From Pyropia haitanensis (Eukaryota > Rhodophyta > Bangiophyceae > Bangiales > Bangiaceae), in the NCBI GenBank assembly GCA_008729055.1, contig SDUX01000006.1, forward strand, positions 2,778,842-2,842,841: a DNA stretch of 64,000 nt, written 5' to 3'. How positions within the stretch are numbered: the stretch's first letter is position 1; each line of letters opens with the position of its first letter. A program made the position numbers and the translations under genes. The notes under the pieces were generated by a model that was given only the letters and a program-made list of their open reading frames with translations, was not told where the DNA came from and made no database searches. Shown here one piece after another: positions 32,918 to 44,548 of this stretch.

Positions 32918-33908
32918 TGCTGCCGCCGCCGCCGCCGCCCCGGCCGGCCGTGGCGGGGCGGCTGCCGCCGCCGCCGCCGCCCCGGCCGGCCGTGGCGGGG
33001 CGGCTGCCGCCGCCGCCGCCGCGGCGGGCACGGCGGGCGCCGCCGCCGCGGCGGGCGCCGCGGCGGCCGTCGCGGCGCCCGTGGCCGCCGTCGCGCCCGC
33101 CCTGCCCCGTCCCGGTCGTGCCGTCGGGGCGGCGGCACGACCGGGTCGGCGCGCTCTCGTGCCGCCGGCGGGTGTGGACGCCGTCCCGCCGTCGGCGGCG
33201 GCCGCGGCGGCCGACCCGTACGTTGTGCAGGTGCCGTTTCCGTCTGCTGGGGTGATGCTGCGGATGAACAGCCGCGCGCTCGCGCTGGGCAGCCGCGGCA
33301 CCTTTTGGTACGAGGTGGTGGCCAACGCGGCGGGCTCCCCCGTCCTCACCGTCCATGCAGAGGGGGAGGTGGCGGGCCGCCCCATTGGGCCGCCCCGGCT
33401 GGCGGCGGCGGCGGCGGCGGCGGCGCCGCCGCCGCCGCTCGCGGAGCTCCCCACGGGGGTGCCCCCGGCGGTGCTCGACGCCCTGCCGGTGCGCGTGTTT
33501 GGCGAGCCGCCCGCCGACGCTGCCGGCGACGACGCTGCCGCCAGCAACGACGATGCCGCCGCGGCGGCCACGTCGGTGCGGTCGGCGGCGGCGGCGGCGG
33601 CGGCGCCGCCGCCGCCGCCAGCGTCGACGCGTGCCGCCACCACCAGCCACCCCTCGTGCGTCATCTGCTTGGCAGACTACGCCGCGGGCGAGCGGCTGCT
33701 CGTCGTGCCGTGCGGCCACGCCTTCCACGCGTCGCCGTGCGCGGACCGCTGGTTCCGGGACGCCCCGGCGTGCCCGGTGTGCCGCTCGCCCGTGGCCGCC
33801 GCGGCCGCGGCGCCGCCGCCGCCGCCGCTGCCGCCGCTGCCCGTGTCCCCGCTGACGCCGCCGCCGCCGCGCGCGGTCGCCGACGCGGACGCGGGGCGGA
33901 GCGGATGA
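32274..33908 (+). CDS. RING-H2 finger protein, probable E3 ubiquitin ligase
   Basis: An intronless 544-residue ORF starting MSGPAHPLARRAAAACAP. The first 320 residues are Ala/Gly/Pro/Arg-rich, with Ala runs of 8-18. A folded segment of about 60 residues follows (DPYVVQVPFPSAGVMLRMNS, GTFWYEVVANAAGSPVLTVH). The RING lies at residues 462-503: C462-V-I-C465, CGH with C480 and H482, H485, then C489, and C500-P-V-C503. The HxxC spacing after H485 is one longer than usual (AFHASPC), but the WF after it fits the RING-H2 core. RING-H2 proteins bring an E2 to a substrate; no transmembrane segment is visible, so it is probably soluble. The substrate is unknown. The ORF crosses no frame break, so the start is probably right, although an earlier start in frame (31848) is not excluded. 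Confidence 0.8.
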
Positions 33909-35022
33909 AGCGGCCGCCGCGGACGGGTCGGCCGGCGGTGGGGGGGGATGGGGGCGGGGCGACGCCGGGGAGCCCACCCGCCCCCTCCATGGCCCAGGGG
34001 GGTTGCGGCGGCCGTCGCGTTGCCCGCCGTGGTGGCACCGCCGCCGCACCCCGCGCGCCCGTGGCGCCACCGCGGAGACCGTGTCGGCGTTTGGTTTTTT
34101 TTTTTTTCCGTGCGCGCTCCCCGGGGGGGCGGCGGCGCCAACTCTTTTTTTTTTTGTTTCTTCTTCTCTGTGGAATGCCAATCCACGCGGCCGCGAGAGG
34201 CGTCCGCTCTCGCCCTATCCCACTTTGCGTGCTTGTGTGTGTGCGAGCGCCCTCTTCTCCTGTTTTTTTTTTTTTTTTTGTATTCTCTCTCTTCCTCTTC
34301 CCGAGACCCGCTCCGATGGTCGTGCCGGCCGCGGACACGCGGGTCTCGCGGTGAGCTCGCCTCCTCGGCTGCTGAGTCCGATGCACGAGTTCCAAACCCT
34401 TGGCCTCGTCGACACCGCTCTCGTGCGCTGCCCACTCCCGCCGGCACAGCCTCGCGCCCCCCCCCCCCCCCCCCCCCATGAGCCCGCCCATCGGCCGGTG
34501 CCCACCGCCGCCGCCAGATGGGCGCCGGCCGCCGGGCCGACCGCCCCCCCCCTGGCCTGCCCACCATCCGTGCGCGCCGGCGGGAGCGGGTATGGACAGG
34601 GGCGGCGCCGCCGCGGTATTTAGGGAGCGACGGGTGGGGTGCGCGGTGGGGGGGGGTGGGCGCGGGAGGGAGTGGCGGCGGCACGCGAGGGAGGGGGGGT
34701 GCCAGGCGGTGCGCTCGGCGGGGGACGAGACGCGGCGGCGCCATGACGCTGCCGCGGCGCGCGTCGGCGGCGCGGTGGCCCCGCCGCCCCCACTCCACCG
34801 TGGAGGCACATGAGGGGGGGGGGTGGGGAGGTTGCCGCGGAGGGGGGGGGGGGGGGGGGCGGGGGAATAGGCATCCCACCTCGGGATGGCGATCCCCCCT
34901 GTGGCCGTGCCGCGCGTCGTTTGGCGGGCTCACCCCGCGCGCGGTGGGGGCGCGGCGGCGGGTGCGTCCGCCCCGACGGGTGTGGCGGGCCGCGCGGGGT
35001 GGGAGGGAGGCACGAGACCCGC

Positions 35023-35065
<43 letters not shown>

Positions 35066-35202
35066 CTGCGGGCGGCGGCGCGGCCGACGAGCCGCGGACG
35101 GGTGTAAGGGGCGGGAGATTGGGGCGGCGGCGCGCGGCGGCGGCGGCGGCGGACGGCGGCGGCTGCTTGTCGGCGACGCGGCCGCGGCGCGGGCCGCACC
35201 GG

Positions 35203-35233
<31 letters not shown>

Positions 35234-36647
35234 GGCGGTGGCGGCGGTGGTGGCGGCGGTAGCGCCAGTGGTCTCCACCCCCCCCCCCCCCACCACCCGT
35301 ACAGGCGGTGGGTCCCCGCCCCGCGCGACGGTGGTGGCGAGACGCGGCTTGCAGCGGCAGCGATGGGCGAGGGCAACGCCGACGGCCCGCCCGATGCGCC
35401 GCGGCGGCCGCCACGGCCACCGCCGCCGCCGTCGCCGCCCCTCCTCCTCCCCTCCACCAGAGAAATCTTACCCCACGGCTGTATTGCGCGCGGCCGCGCA
35501 CGGTGGCGACGGGCGGCGTCGACCGCCCCACCCACCCCGCGTGGGACACACGGGGCGGAAACGTCCAGGACCGCCGAGCGGGGACCCGACCGCCATCCCC
35601 GCTGCGATGGCGTGCGTCTGGCCGCCGCGTGCGCTCGGGGGGTCGTCTGTCCGACGGTTTTTCTCCCCACACAGACGCGGGCAGTCGCACGGGGGAACCG
35701 CCCGCGGTGGCCGCCGACGGCGGCTGCCGCCCGTTTGACGGGCAGCTCGCCCCCCCCTCAAGGACCGCCCTGGGCGCATGGCGCCGCCCAGCGGCGGCGT
35801 CCACTCGGGGGCGGGCGCCGGTGGCGACGCCCGCGGCGGGCAAGGCCATCCTTGTGTGCGGTCGGGGTGGCGCGGGCGGCCGCGCGGACGGCGTCAATGG
35901 CCGGCCGCGCCGCCCCACAGACTACGGGGACCACCATGGGGGCGCCGCACCACCGTCGCCGTCGACGCCACCGTGGGGAGGCCACGGTGATGACGCCCGC
36001 GCCGCACCCCTTGCTATGCTCAGATGACACCCCCGCGCGCCGTCGACCCCCGTCCTCTCCCCCATCACCACTGCCACACGCGCTGTCGGTCAGCCCGCCG
36101 CCGCGGCGGGCCCACATAGACGCCGGCCGGAAGAGTGGTGCTCGCTCTTTCCGCCCCTCGTCCGCGCAACAGCTGGCCTAGAACAGGCGGGCTGATTGGT
36201 AGCGACGGTAGCGGCAGCGCCAGCAGCGGCTACCAAGGCCTGTGTGCCGGCCACCGCTGCCGCGGCACCCCGACACGTCGACGCCGTCGCCCGCGTCGTC
36301 TTTACCACCCTTGGCTCGTCAATGAACCGTCGATCACTCCTGAGTCAACACTCGTTTCTGCGGGGGGTGCCCGTTCTGTCCCCTTTGCTCTGCTCCTCCG
36401 CGGATGCCTGATAATGACGCGTGCACCCCCAGAGCTGACCGCTCCTGTTTAGCCCGCGGCCTTGCGGCTGAAACTTCATGCCGCGGGCATGTTCACTCAC
36501 AGCATCCTTCCCGAGGGTACCTCTTCCGCCTTTGAGGAGAGAGTGACGACTCGACTACATCCCGCGTAGCCGAGGGACTCGGACGGGCAACCCTGCAGGC
36601 GTAGGTTCCATCTGAATCGCGATGTCCCAAAGTTCCCGTTCGCAATT
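33909..36647. other. Intergenic with T tracts and low-complexity DNA
   Basis: The first 400 bases hold T13 (34095-34107), T11 (34145-34155) and T17 (34263-34279), in a T-rich stretch. 34.6-36.0 kb is low-complexity, with overlapping ORFs on both strands; the minus-strand part VWGEKPSDRRPPERTRRP is mildly protein-like. 36.1-36.6 kb is normal composition, without a recognisable ORF. Confidence 0.45.
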
Positions 36648-36681
36648 GGCAGCGAGTATGTGGCGCCACAAACTCGCTGCC
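36648..36681. repeat. 34-bp near-perfect palindrome
   Basis: GGCAGCGAGT-A-TGTGGCGCCACA-A-ACTCGCTGCC has a perfect 12-bp inner palindrome and 10-bp outer arms, with a single A/A mismatch on each side. It lies 300 bases before the aminotransferase start. It could be a hairpin, a protein-binding site or an element relic. Confidence 0.92.
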
Positions 36682-36980
36682 ACAAACCCGCCACATGCCT
36701 GAAACCATCCGTGAAATTAGTCTCGACTGGACACTCTTCGGTGACTCATCTGCTTGAAACTCTCCCGACAAGTGACCTTTCCACGTGTCGTACGTGCGCG
36801 GCATCGCCTCCAAGCCGCTGCGGCTCTCGCTCGACCGCGGTGTCTCTACGGCAGCCATCCCCGCCCCGTTGCCGGACGGCAGCCGCCGTGCATATCTCGG
36901 CGGCATCGCCCCCGTGCCTCTTCCACTCCTCGCCAGGCGGCCTCTCCGCCGCGGCCCCCCCTCCCCTCCCCTTGCCAGTC

Positions 36981-38210
36981 ATGGCGTCGCTGTGGGACAA
37001 GAAGGATGGCCAGGATGCAATCAACATTGGCAAGGGCCACCCCAAGCCGTCCCTCCTACCCCTCTCTGGCATGACCGCCGCGTTTGCCGCCGCCGCGGAG
37101 CGCCCCGGGGCGGCCACGGCGCTGCTGCAGTACGGGCGCATGCAGGGCAGCGAGGACCTCACCGCCCTCCTCATCGCCTGGCTCCGTGACGCCGTCGGCC
37201 GCGGCGACGAGCTGCAGCCCGAAAACGTGCTCATCACGACGGGCTCGGGGCCGGCGCTCGACTACATCCTCCACCTCTTCACGTCGGTGGGGGATACGGT
37301 GTTTGCCGACTCGCCCGGCTACTTCCTCGCCTTTCCCTCCTTTCGTGACTGCGGGCTGCGGGTGGTGGACGTGGCGACCGACGGGGACGGGATGGACGTG
37401 GAGGCGGTGGCGGCCAAGTGCGCGGCGGGGGACGTCCCCCGTGTGGTCTACACCGTGCCGATCGGCGCCAACCCGACGGGCGTGACGATGACCGACGACC
37501 GGCGGCGGCGGCTGGTGGACCTGGCGCGGCAGTACGGCTTCCTCATCATTGCAGACGAGGTGTACCAGCTGCTGACCTACGATGGCGGGGCGGCGCCCAA
37601 GAGCCTGGCCCAGTTTGACACGGACCCGGACAACCGGGTGGTGTTTGCGGTCAACAGCTTCTCCAAGCTGCTCGGCCCGGGCCTGCGGCTCGGGTGGGTC
37701 GAGACGGGGCCCGCCCACGTGGCGCGGATGGTCGCGGCGGGCGCAATACAGAGCGGCGGCGGCCTCAACCCGTTTGCGTCGGCGGTCGTGGCCGAGATGT
37801 TCCGCTCGGGCGACGCGCAGCGCCACGTGGTCGCCGTGCGGGACGCCCACGCCGCCTCCGCGGCGGTGCTGTGCGACGCGCTCGACGAGGCGCTGCCGCC
37901 CGTGGTTGGCGCGTCGGGCTACCGGTACCGCCGGCCACACGGCGGCTTTTTCATTTTTGTGCGGCTGGCGCCGGGCGTCGACACGGAGGTGCTGCTCAAG
38001 GAGTACGCGCCGCGGGCTGGGGTGGTCTTTTTTGCGGGCCGCCACTTTGCGTCGGGCGCGCCGGGAGGGGAGACGTTCACCAACGCGCTGCGCGTGTGCT
38101 TTGCGTTTTTGGACGAGGCGCCGCTGCGGGAGGGCGTGCGCCGCCTCGCCGCCGCCCTCCAGGCCTACATGGCCGACCACCCCGAGCTGGTGGGCGTGCC
38201 GGCGGCGTGA
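36981..38210 (+). CDS. Fold-type I PLP-dependent aminotransferase
   Basis: An intronless ORF of 409 residues from MASLWDKKDGQDAINIGKGHP. All PLP-binding landmarks are present: YGRMQGSEDL, the GSGPALDYI turn for the phosphate, the Asn of GANPTG (N164), D192 in ADEVYQLLTY for the pyridine nitrogen with Y195, the Schiff-base lysine K229 in SFSKLLGPGLRLGW, and R371 in NALRVCFAF for the substrate carboxylate. The GANPTG/SKLLGPGLRLGW pattern and length match the 2-aminoadipate/aromatic (LysN/ARO8-like) group. The exact amino acid cannot be read from the sequence. No presequence is evident, so a cytosolic enzyme is likely. The ATG at 36981 is chosen because the in-frame region before it (36660-36980) is not protein-like. 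Confidence 0.92.
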   Translation: MASLWDKKDGQDAINIGKGHPKPSLLPLSGMTAAFAAAAERPGAATALLQYGRMQGSEDLTALLIAWLRDAVGRGDELQPENVLITTGSGPALDYILHLFTSVGDTVFADSPGYFLAFPSFRDCGLRVVDVATDGDGMDVEAVAAKCAAGDVPRVVYTVPIGANPTGVTMTDDRRRRLVDLARQYGFLIIADEVYQLLTYDGGAAPKSLAQFDTDPDNRVVFAVNSFSKLLGPGLRLGWVETGPAHVARMVAAGAIQSGGGLNPFASAVVAEMFRSGDAQRHVVAVRDAHAASAAVLCDALDEALPPVVGASGYRYRRPHGGFFIFVRLAPGVDTEVLLKEYAPRAGVVFFAGRHFASGAPGGETFTNALRVCFAFLDEAPLREGVRRLAAALQAYMADHPELVGVPAA

Positions 38211-39945
38211 GGCGGGTGCGCGTGCGCGAGAGGGGTGCCGGGCGGTGGCAATGGCGGCCTCGCCTTGCCCGTTTTTGGGTGTCGAGGGGGTGACTGCGCT
38301 TCACTCTGGCAGCGGTGATGCCCTTTCTTTGCCGAGCCATGGCGTGTCGGGCGTGGTCAGGGGGCGACCGAGGTCGGTGAGCGTGCCACGGAACGTCCGG
38401 CAACTGCCGTGTCTCATGGGCAGTGTCAAAGGCTCATCTACGACTTGCCGTTTTCGCGACCGCTCTGCACGCCGAGCGCTGGGAGCGCGCGAGCGCGCTG
38501 CGCGGGGCCACGCCCATCACTCTCCGTGGGGGCATGGCGGTGGCGAGGACAGCGGCAGGGACCGCGGCTTATCCCCACACCCACACCGTCCGCAGCATGC
38601 GCAGGGGGGCGGCCACTGCACGGGGACCGCCTCTGCTTCACTTCTGGAAGGACGTCCGTGCAGCTGTCGCATGCCTCTGGCTCACGTCCCCGCTGTTTGC
38701 CCCGACCCCCGCGCTGCCCCTCCCCGCCCGCCTGCGCGGTCGCCGCTGGCGCCGGCGGGACACAGCGCTCGGAGACCATCGTTTGCCATGGTGGCCACCG
38801 CCGCCGCGGTGCCTCTGCCAGCCACCGCGGCGGGCCGGTCGAGGCGGCCGCCTCGGCGTGCCGCGCCCCCGTGGCCCGCTCCCACCGTTCGCCCCGTTAG
38901 CCGCGACTGCAATTGGTCATTTGGCAGTCAAAATCGTGTGCGATGCACCGGGACGACCCTTGGCCCACGGATGCCACACGCAACGTGTGGTGGACGTGCG
39001 GTGCAGACGATGTGCCATGATGGTGGCTGAGCTGAGGAGTGTGTGAGATTTCACACCACGGGAGGGTCCCCCCCTCCCTCCCCCCCCTCCCCCACCGCCC
39101 CTCCCCCCCTGGTCCCCGCTGGCGGCGCTCCCTCCCCCACCACCCGTCGTCAGCGGTCCTCCCCCCCCCCCCACCCCCGCCGCGCCCTCCGTCTGATCTC
39201 CTCTGGCCGTAGGCCGCCCGCAGGTGCGCGGCGGAGCTCTTGAGATTGGGCACGCGCGCCGCACGGCCCGCCAATTGACCCAATTTGGGCGCCACGGGTG
39301 GACCGCCGCGGCGAACCGGTCCGCCCCCGGCCAGGTTCCAACCGCCTCCCCCCCCCCCCCACCGCCGCACCACGACCGTCGACGCTCCGCCCCCACACCC
39401 CCCCCCCCCTCCCCTCCCCCCATCCCTCCCTTCCCCATCACCCCACCGCGGTGTCGCTGGCCCGGCGGGAGCACCCACCGCCGCGCGCCCGCGGCCCCGC
39501 GCAGACCGGCAGGCGCGACGCGCCGCTCCGACCGCGGCGGGCCGGGACGTGGCGGGCCTCCCCCCCCCCCCCACCCCCCCCCGCGACGCACCCCCCCCCC
39601 CCTCCGCCCCTCCGCCCCTCCGCCCCCACTGACGGCGCAGGTGCGCGGTGGCGCTTGCCGCGGCACCCGTCCGCGCGCCGCTGGCCGCATCTCCCGCGCG
39701 CCCCCCACACCCCCCACCGCCACCCCCTCCGTGACGCACCGCGCCCGCTGCTTTGTCTGCTTTTTTTTTTTTTTTTTTTTTTTGTCGTTGAGGGCGCCCG
39801 CCGTGCCTGGCTGGCTATCCCCGTCGGGACGGCGCCGGCTTGGCGGTGGCGACGGTGGTTTGGGTCTTGTCTTTGGCTCGTGCGGCGCTGCCGCCGCGTG
39901 CCGCCCTGTCCCCGTCGGCGCGTGATCGGCGGGGTGGTCGTGGCC
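38211..39945. other. Intergenic, one ambiguous short ORF
   Basis: A plus-strand ORF (38423-39046) begins MSKAHLRLAVFATALHAE but has no motif and is overlapped on the minus strand. 39.05-39.73 kb is C-rich, with homopolymer runs. Confidence 0.4.
39761..39783. repeat. T23 tract
   Basis: Twenty-three consecutive T on the plus strand, 163 bases before the next start codon and about 1.5 kb after the aminotransferase stop. Confidence 0.95.
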
Positions 39946-40308
39946 ATGGCGGCGTGCCGAGCCGGCCGTGGGGGCGCCCGCCCACCCCCCCCTCCCCCCC
40001 CCCCCACCCCCACCCCCACCCCCACCCCCACCCCCGCCATCGCCCCCGCTGCGCGGTCGGCGGCAGCGGCGGCGGGGGCGACCGCCGCCGCACCCGCCCG
40101 CGGCGTGGCGCCACCGGCGGCGACCGCCGCGGCCTTCCTCACCCTCCCCGGCCTGCTCGGCGGCGGCCCGCGGCGGCGGGCGCCGTCCCCCACCGCCGCG
40201 GCGCGGCGGCGGCCACGGCGGCTGGCGGTCGTCAGCCGCGCCGCGTCGACGAGCGCGCGGCGCCACCGGGCGCTGCGGGTCGTCGTGCAGCCGCCGCCGC
40301 CACCGTCC

Positions 40309-40355
<47 letters not shown>

Positions 40356-40684
40356 GTCGCCGCCGTCATCGCCGCCGTCGGCGGGGGTGGCCACCGCGGT
40401 CGTCGCGGCACCAGCGGCGGCCTTGCCCGCCGCGGGGGGAGGCGTGCGGGCGGGAGGGGGGGGCGGCGGTGCCGCGCGCGTCGTCCCCCTCGCGGCGCGT
40501 TGGCGGCGGCGGCGGCGCCACGGCCGCCGCCGCTGGCGCGACCGCGACGGTCGCGTCGGTGGCGGTGGGCGCCCCCCCGCCGGCGGCGGGTGCGAGGAAA
40601 CGGCGGGCGGGGTTGCGGGTGGAGGTGGGGGGGGTGGCGGCGAGCGGGGCGGCGAGCGGGGCGGCGGCATCAGCGGCGGCATCA

Positions 40685-40749
<65 letters not shown>

Positions 40750-42178
40750 TGCCGGTCGGGGGTGCGGCCTGTCGGTGCGGCCGGCGGAGGAGGCGGGCCC
40801 GGCGGCCGCGTCGGCAGTGGGGCGGCAGCGGGCAAGGCGGCGGCGGCCGGCAGAGGCGGACGCGGCGGCCGCCCCCGCGGCCGCCGCGGACGCGACAGAC
40901 GCCAGCCGCGGTGTCGGTAGCGGCAGCAGCAGCGGTAGCAGCACCAAGCGCAGTGTTAGCAGCGGTAGTAGCCATAGCAGTAGCAGCGGCAGCAGCGACA
41001 GCAGCGGCAGCAGCGGCAGCAGCAGCAGCAGCAGCAGGAGGAGGAGGAGGAGGCGGCCGGTCGGCAGCGACACTGGGCACGGCCTCGGCGCGTCGGCCGC
41101 GGCAGACCCACCACCGCCGACGCCCGACCCGCCAGGGGCGACGCAGGCGTCGGCGGCGCCCCGCTCCCCGGCGCCCCCCCCCCCCACGGCGACCCCCCCC
41201 CCCTCGGCGGCCAAGAGCACCCCCCCCCCAGCGCTTGGGACGTGCAGTACAGCGCGCTGGTCGAGTTCCGCCGCACCTATGGCCACTGCCACACGCCCAT
41301 GGGCTCGGACGAGCGGCTCGTGCGGTGGACGCAGCTGCAGCGCGCGCTGCACCGGCAGGGCCAGCTCCTCCCCGAGCGCGTCGCCCGCCTCGACGCGATT
41401 GGGATGGTGTGGAACCGGCACAGCAGCCAGTGGGAGGCGCGGCTGCACGAGCTGCGCCAGTTCAAGGCCGCCCGCGGGCACGTGCGGGTGCCAACCAGCG
41501 GGCCGCTCGCGCCGCTCGGCGCGTGGGTCCAAAACCAGCGGACGTCGCAGCGGCTCGGGCGGCTCGCGCCGGAGCGGCTGGCCAAGCTCGACGCGCTCGG
41601 CATGGAGTGGGCGCACCACCGGCTGCCGCCGTGGGAGTCCCGCTTTGCCGACCTGGCCGCCTACGCGGCGGCGCACGGGGGCGTCACGGACGTGCCGCTG
41701 GCGGAGAGCGTCAGCCTCCACAACTGGGTGTCGTCGCAGCGCACGCAGTGGCGCAAGGGGCTGATGCCGCCCAGCCGCGCGGCGCGCCTCGAGTCGATCG
41801 GCTTTGTGTGGGACGCGCAGCAGGCGGCGTGGGAGGCGCGGCTGGCCGAGTTTGTCCGCCTCCGCGAGGAGATCCTCCGCGTGTCGGCGCGCATCGCGGA
41901 CGGGTCGATGAGCGTCGCGGAGCTGGTCAGCGCCGCGGCGGCGCCCGACGCGGACGCGGACGACGCGGCGGGGGGGGGGGGGGCGCCACGGGCGTCGTTG
42001 ACCTCGAGCGCGCCGCGCGGGAGCTGTGCCTCCAGCGGCTCGCCGCCGCGCAGACCGCCAACGGCCGCGCCTCGGCCGCCGCGTGGCGGTCGGCGCGCAA
42101 GACCGCGGCCGCCACCAGCAGCCGCCGCCGCGGCAAGCCCAGCGCGTGTGACCTCCACCCGCCCCGCGGTGGCGGTCG

Positions 42179-42240
<62 letters not shown>

Positions 42241-42530
42241 GCGGCGGGCCCGTCGACGGCGGCGGCGGAGCGGCAGCCCGTGGCGCCGCCGACCGGCTAG
42301 CCGCGTCGAATGGGGTGGCCGCGCCGCGGCCGGCGGCGACTGGTGGGGTGCCGCCATCCGGGGCGGCGCCTGCCGACGCGGCGGCCGCGGTGGGCAGGCC
42401 ACTGCCGCTGTCGTCCCGGGCGGAGGCACCCCCCCGCCCCACCCCCCTTTTCCCTGATGGCGCTCCCGCCAAGCCGCCCGCGGCGGCGGGGTCGGCGGCG
42501 GGGTCGGCGGCGGGGTCGGCGGCGGGGTCG

Positions 42531-42561
<31 letters not shown>

Positions 42562-43006
42562 CGGGGGCGGCGGCGCCCCCCCCCTTCCCTCCCTTGTCGT
42601 CCCCCCCCCCCCCCTCCCCCTGCCGGTGTGGACCCAAGCGCCCGAAGCGGCCGCGACGGTGGTGCCGACCAAGCTCCCCCCCCGGCTGCGCAAGCTCCAG
42701 CTGTGGATGCTCACGCAGCGGCGGCTGCTGCGGACGGGCGCGCTGCGGCGGGAGCGGTTCGCGCTGCTCCTCGCCGCGCGCTTTGACTTTGACTGGTTTG
42801 ACCTCGAGTGGGAGCGCGGCTGCGCGCGCGCCGCCGCCGCCGCCGCGGCGAGTGGCGGGCGCTGGACCGCCCGCACCGCGTGCGCGGACGAGGGGCTCCT
42901 GTTTTGGGTGCGGACGCAGCGGAGCGCGCGGCGGGCGGGGGCGCTCGCCGCGCACCGGGTGCGGCGGCTGGATGAGCTGGGCGTGTTTGATGACGCGGCG
43001 CTCTGA
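39946..43006 (+). CDS. Protein with repeated helicase-associated (HA) domains; four apparent frame breaks
   Basis: The core (41.23-41.86 kb) holds three well-formed HA domains of about 65 residues in a row, each of the form W..RL..L..F...HGH..VP.....L..WV..QR.....L...R...L...G..W. Examples are VEFRRTYGHCHTPM with LDAIGMVW; ARLHELRQFKAARGHVRVP with WVQNQR and LDALGMEW; and SRFADLAAYAAAHGGVTDVP with WVSSQR and LESIGFVW. A fourth starts and trails off. A C-terminal pair (LRKLQLWMLTQRRLL; GLLFWVRTQRSARRAG) follows a poly-Ala stretch. The start MAACRAGRGGARPP leads into (PT)n and an Arg/Ser-rich, presequence-like part; a Ser-rich linker (SSGSSSGSSTKRSVSSGSS) precedes the core. Frame changes fall at G/C runs near 40455, 41174-41229, 41970-41983 (G14) and 42601-42614 (C14). 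No helicase is present. HA domains are small helical modules, probably nucleic-acid-binding; the function here is unknown. Confidence 0.7.
42180..42240 (+). repeat. (GGC)n run coding poly-Ala/Gly
   Basis: About 20 GGC/GCG triplets inside the HA protein. Confidence 0.9.
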
Positions 43007-44548
43007 GGTGCGCCGCGGGGTGGGGCGGGGGGGGGGGGGGGGGGTGGGGGGGGGGCTGAGGGAAGGGGCGGGGGGGGGGGGGGGCGGCGGGGGTTGGTTT
43101 GGGGCGGGATGAGTGGGGAAGAAAGGGTGGTGGACGACCGGCCCTTTCTTTTTTTTTTTTTTATATGCACCCGTCTTGTGGTGACCACTCTTCTCATCTG
43201 CCGGTTGTCTCCCCGCTTGCGATGGCGCTGACCGGGCGCGCCCCGATGCAGCAGCTGCGGCCTCCACGCTGGGCTGCCCGCCGCCCCTCACCTCTGTGCG
43301 CGGCACGGCGGGCAACCGCCCCCCGCGGACAGGGTCAGCCGGTTGCCCCAGGGTGCTCGCTTGCCCCGCGCAATGACGGCGGCGATGCGCTGGGAGCGCG
43401 CGCGCGCCGCGCCGCCGCGGCAGCGTCGTGCCCCCCGCACCGCCGCCTCCCTCTCCGCCGCCGCCGCCGGCCAGACGCGGGCGGACGCCACGCTCCCCGC
43501 GCGGGTGGCCGCAGCGGGGTAGACGGACGCGCCGGCCGCTCCAACCGACGGCTGCGCGCGCGCTTCCCCGTAGAGACGCGCACGACGCGCGGGTGAGTGT
43601 AGTTTCACGCTGCCCATACAACTCTTTTGGATGGCCAGGACAAGTTGGACCACTTGGTCGCCCGAGATCCCGCCCGCCCTCGTGATCGCGTGCCACATGG
43701 AAGCAACGCGCGGCCCCGGGCCCGCAACCCCAGCAGGCCGACGCTGAGTGGCTGGCGATCCGAATGGACCCCGGCCGCGTGTGGCTGGGACGGCCGCGGG
43801 CACATGGGCCACGTGGAATGGGTGGCGGCTTTGCAGACTCTTGACGTGGCCCGCAGCTCGATCCATCCACAAACGCGCCGGGCCTGCTGCCAGAGCGCCG
43901 AGCCACAGGCGCCGACTGGGCCCGCGGAAGCGGGGGGGGGGGGGGGGGGTGGGGCGGCGCGGATTGAGGAGCTCCGCCGGCGGCGTCGGCTGCGAGTGGC
44001 GCCCGCCGCGGTGCGGCTCGCCGCGGAGACATCCTCGCGGGCGCGCGGGGGGGGGGTGGGCGCTGCCGGCGGCGTCGCGCGCCGATCGGGCACTGTCGGA
44101 CCGCACACCGGCCGGCGCGGGGTGGGGCTCGGCACGGCGGCGGCGTTGCTGTTGGTGGCGCCACTGCCCCGCCGCCGCCGCCGTGCGCGGCCGGACGTTG
44201 GCGGCGGGCGCACGCCGGGTCTGGAATGATGAGCGCGCTCGGTACGTTGGCAGGCCGAGACGGCGACTCCCGGTGGCCGTGACGCGGTGTCTGTGGCGTC
44301 CCCCGCCTTTGTTTTGTGGAGCGCTGCGTGTGGGGCACGTCGCAGTGGGGGTGTGGGTCCCGGCTTGCGGGCGCCGCTGGTGTTGCCGGTTGCCGCCCGT
44401 TGGCCCGCCGGCCGTGCGCCATGCTAACGCGCGTGGGGTGCGTGACGTCGCTGCTCGCACCGTGACGGTTTGGACGTGGTTTTGGCTGGCCTCTGCTTCC
44501 TCCGCCTTCCCCCCCCCCCCCCCTCCCCCGTCCCCGACGTATCGGCGC
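43007..44548. other. Intergenic, between the HA protein and starch synthase
   Basis: G runs (43027-43090) are followed by T14 at 43149-43162. The frame of the starch synthase is open through the last 800 bases but is Arg/Gly/Ala-rich and unlike the protein that follows. It should contain the promoter; I see no TATA-like element. G runs also occur at 43931-43949. Confidence 0.45.

Noticed and set aside
30435..34181. 1248-codon ORF on the minus strand
   Set aside because: Covers the RING gene in antisense; its Arg/Pro composition is the mirror of Ala/Gly-rich coding DNA.
43748..44548. 267-residue N-terminal extension of the starch synthase
   Set aside because: The frame is open but Arg/Gly-rich with a G run at 43931-43949, unlike the following protein; the ATG at 44549 is preferred.
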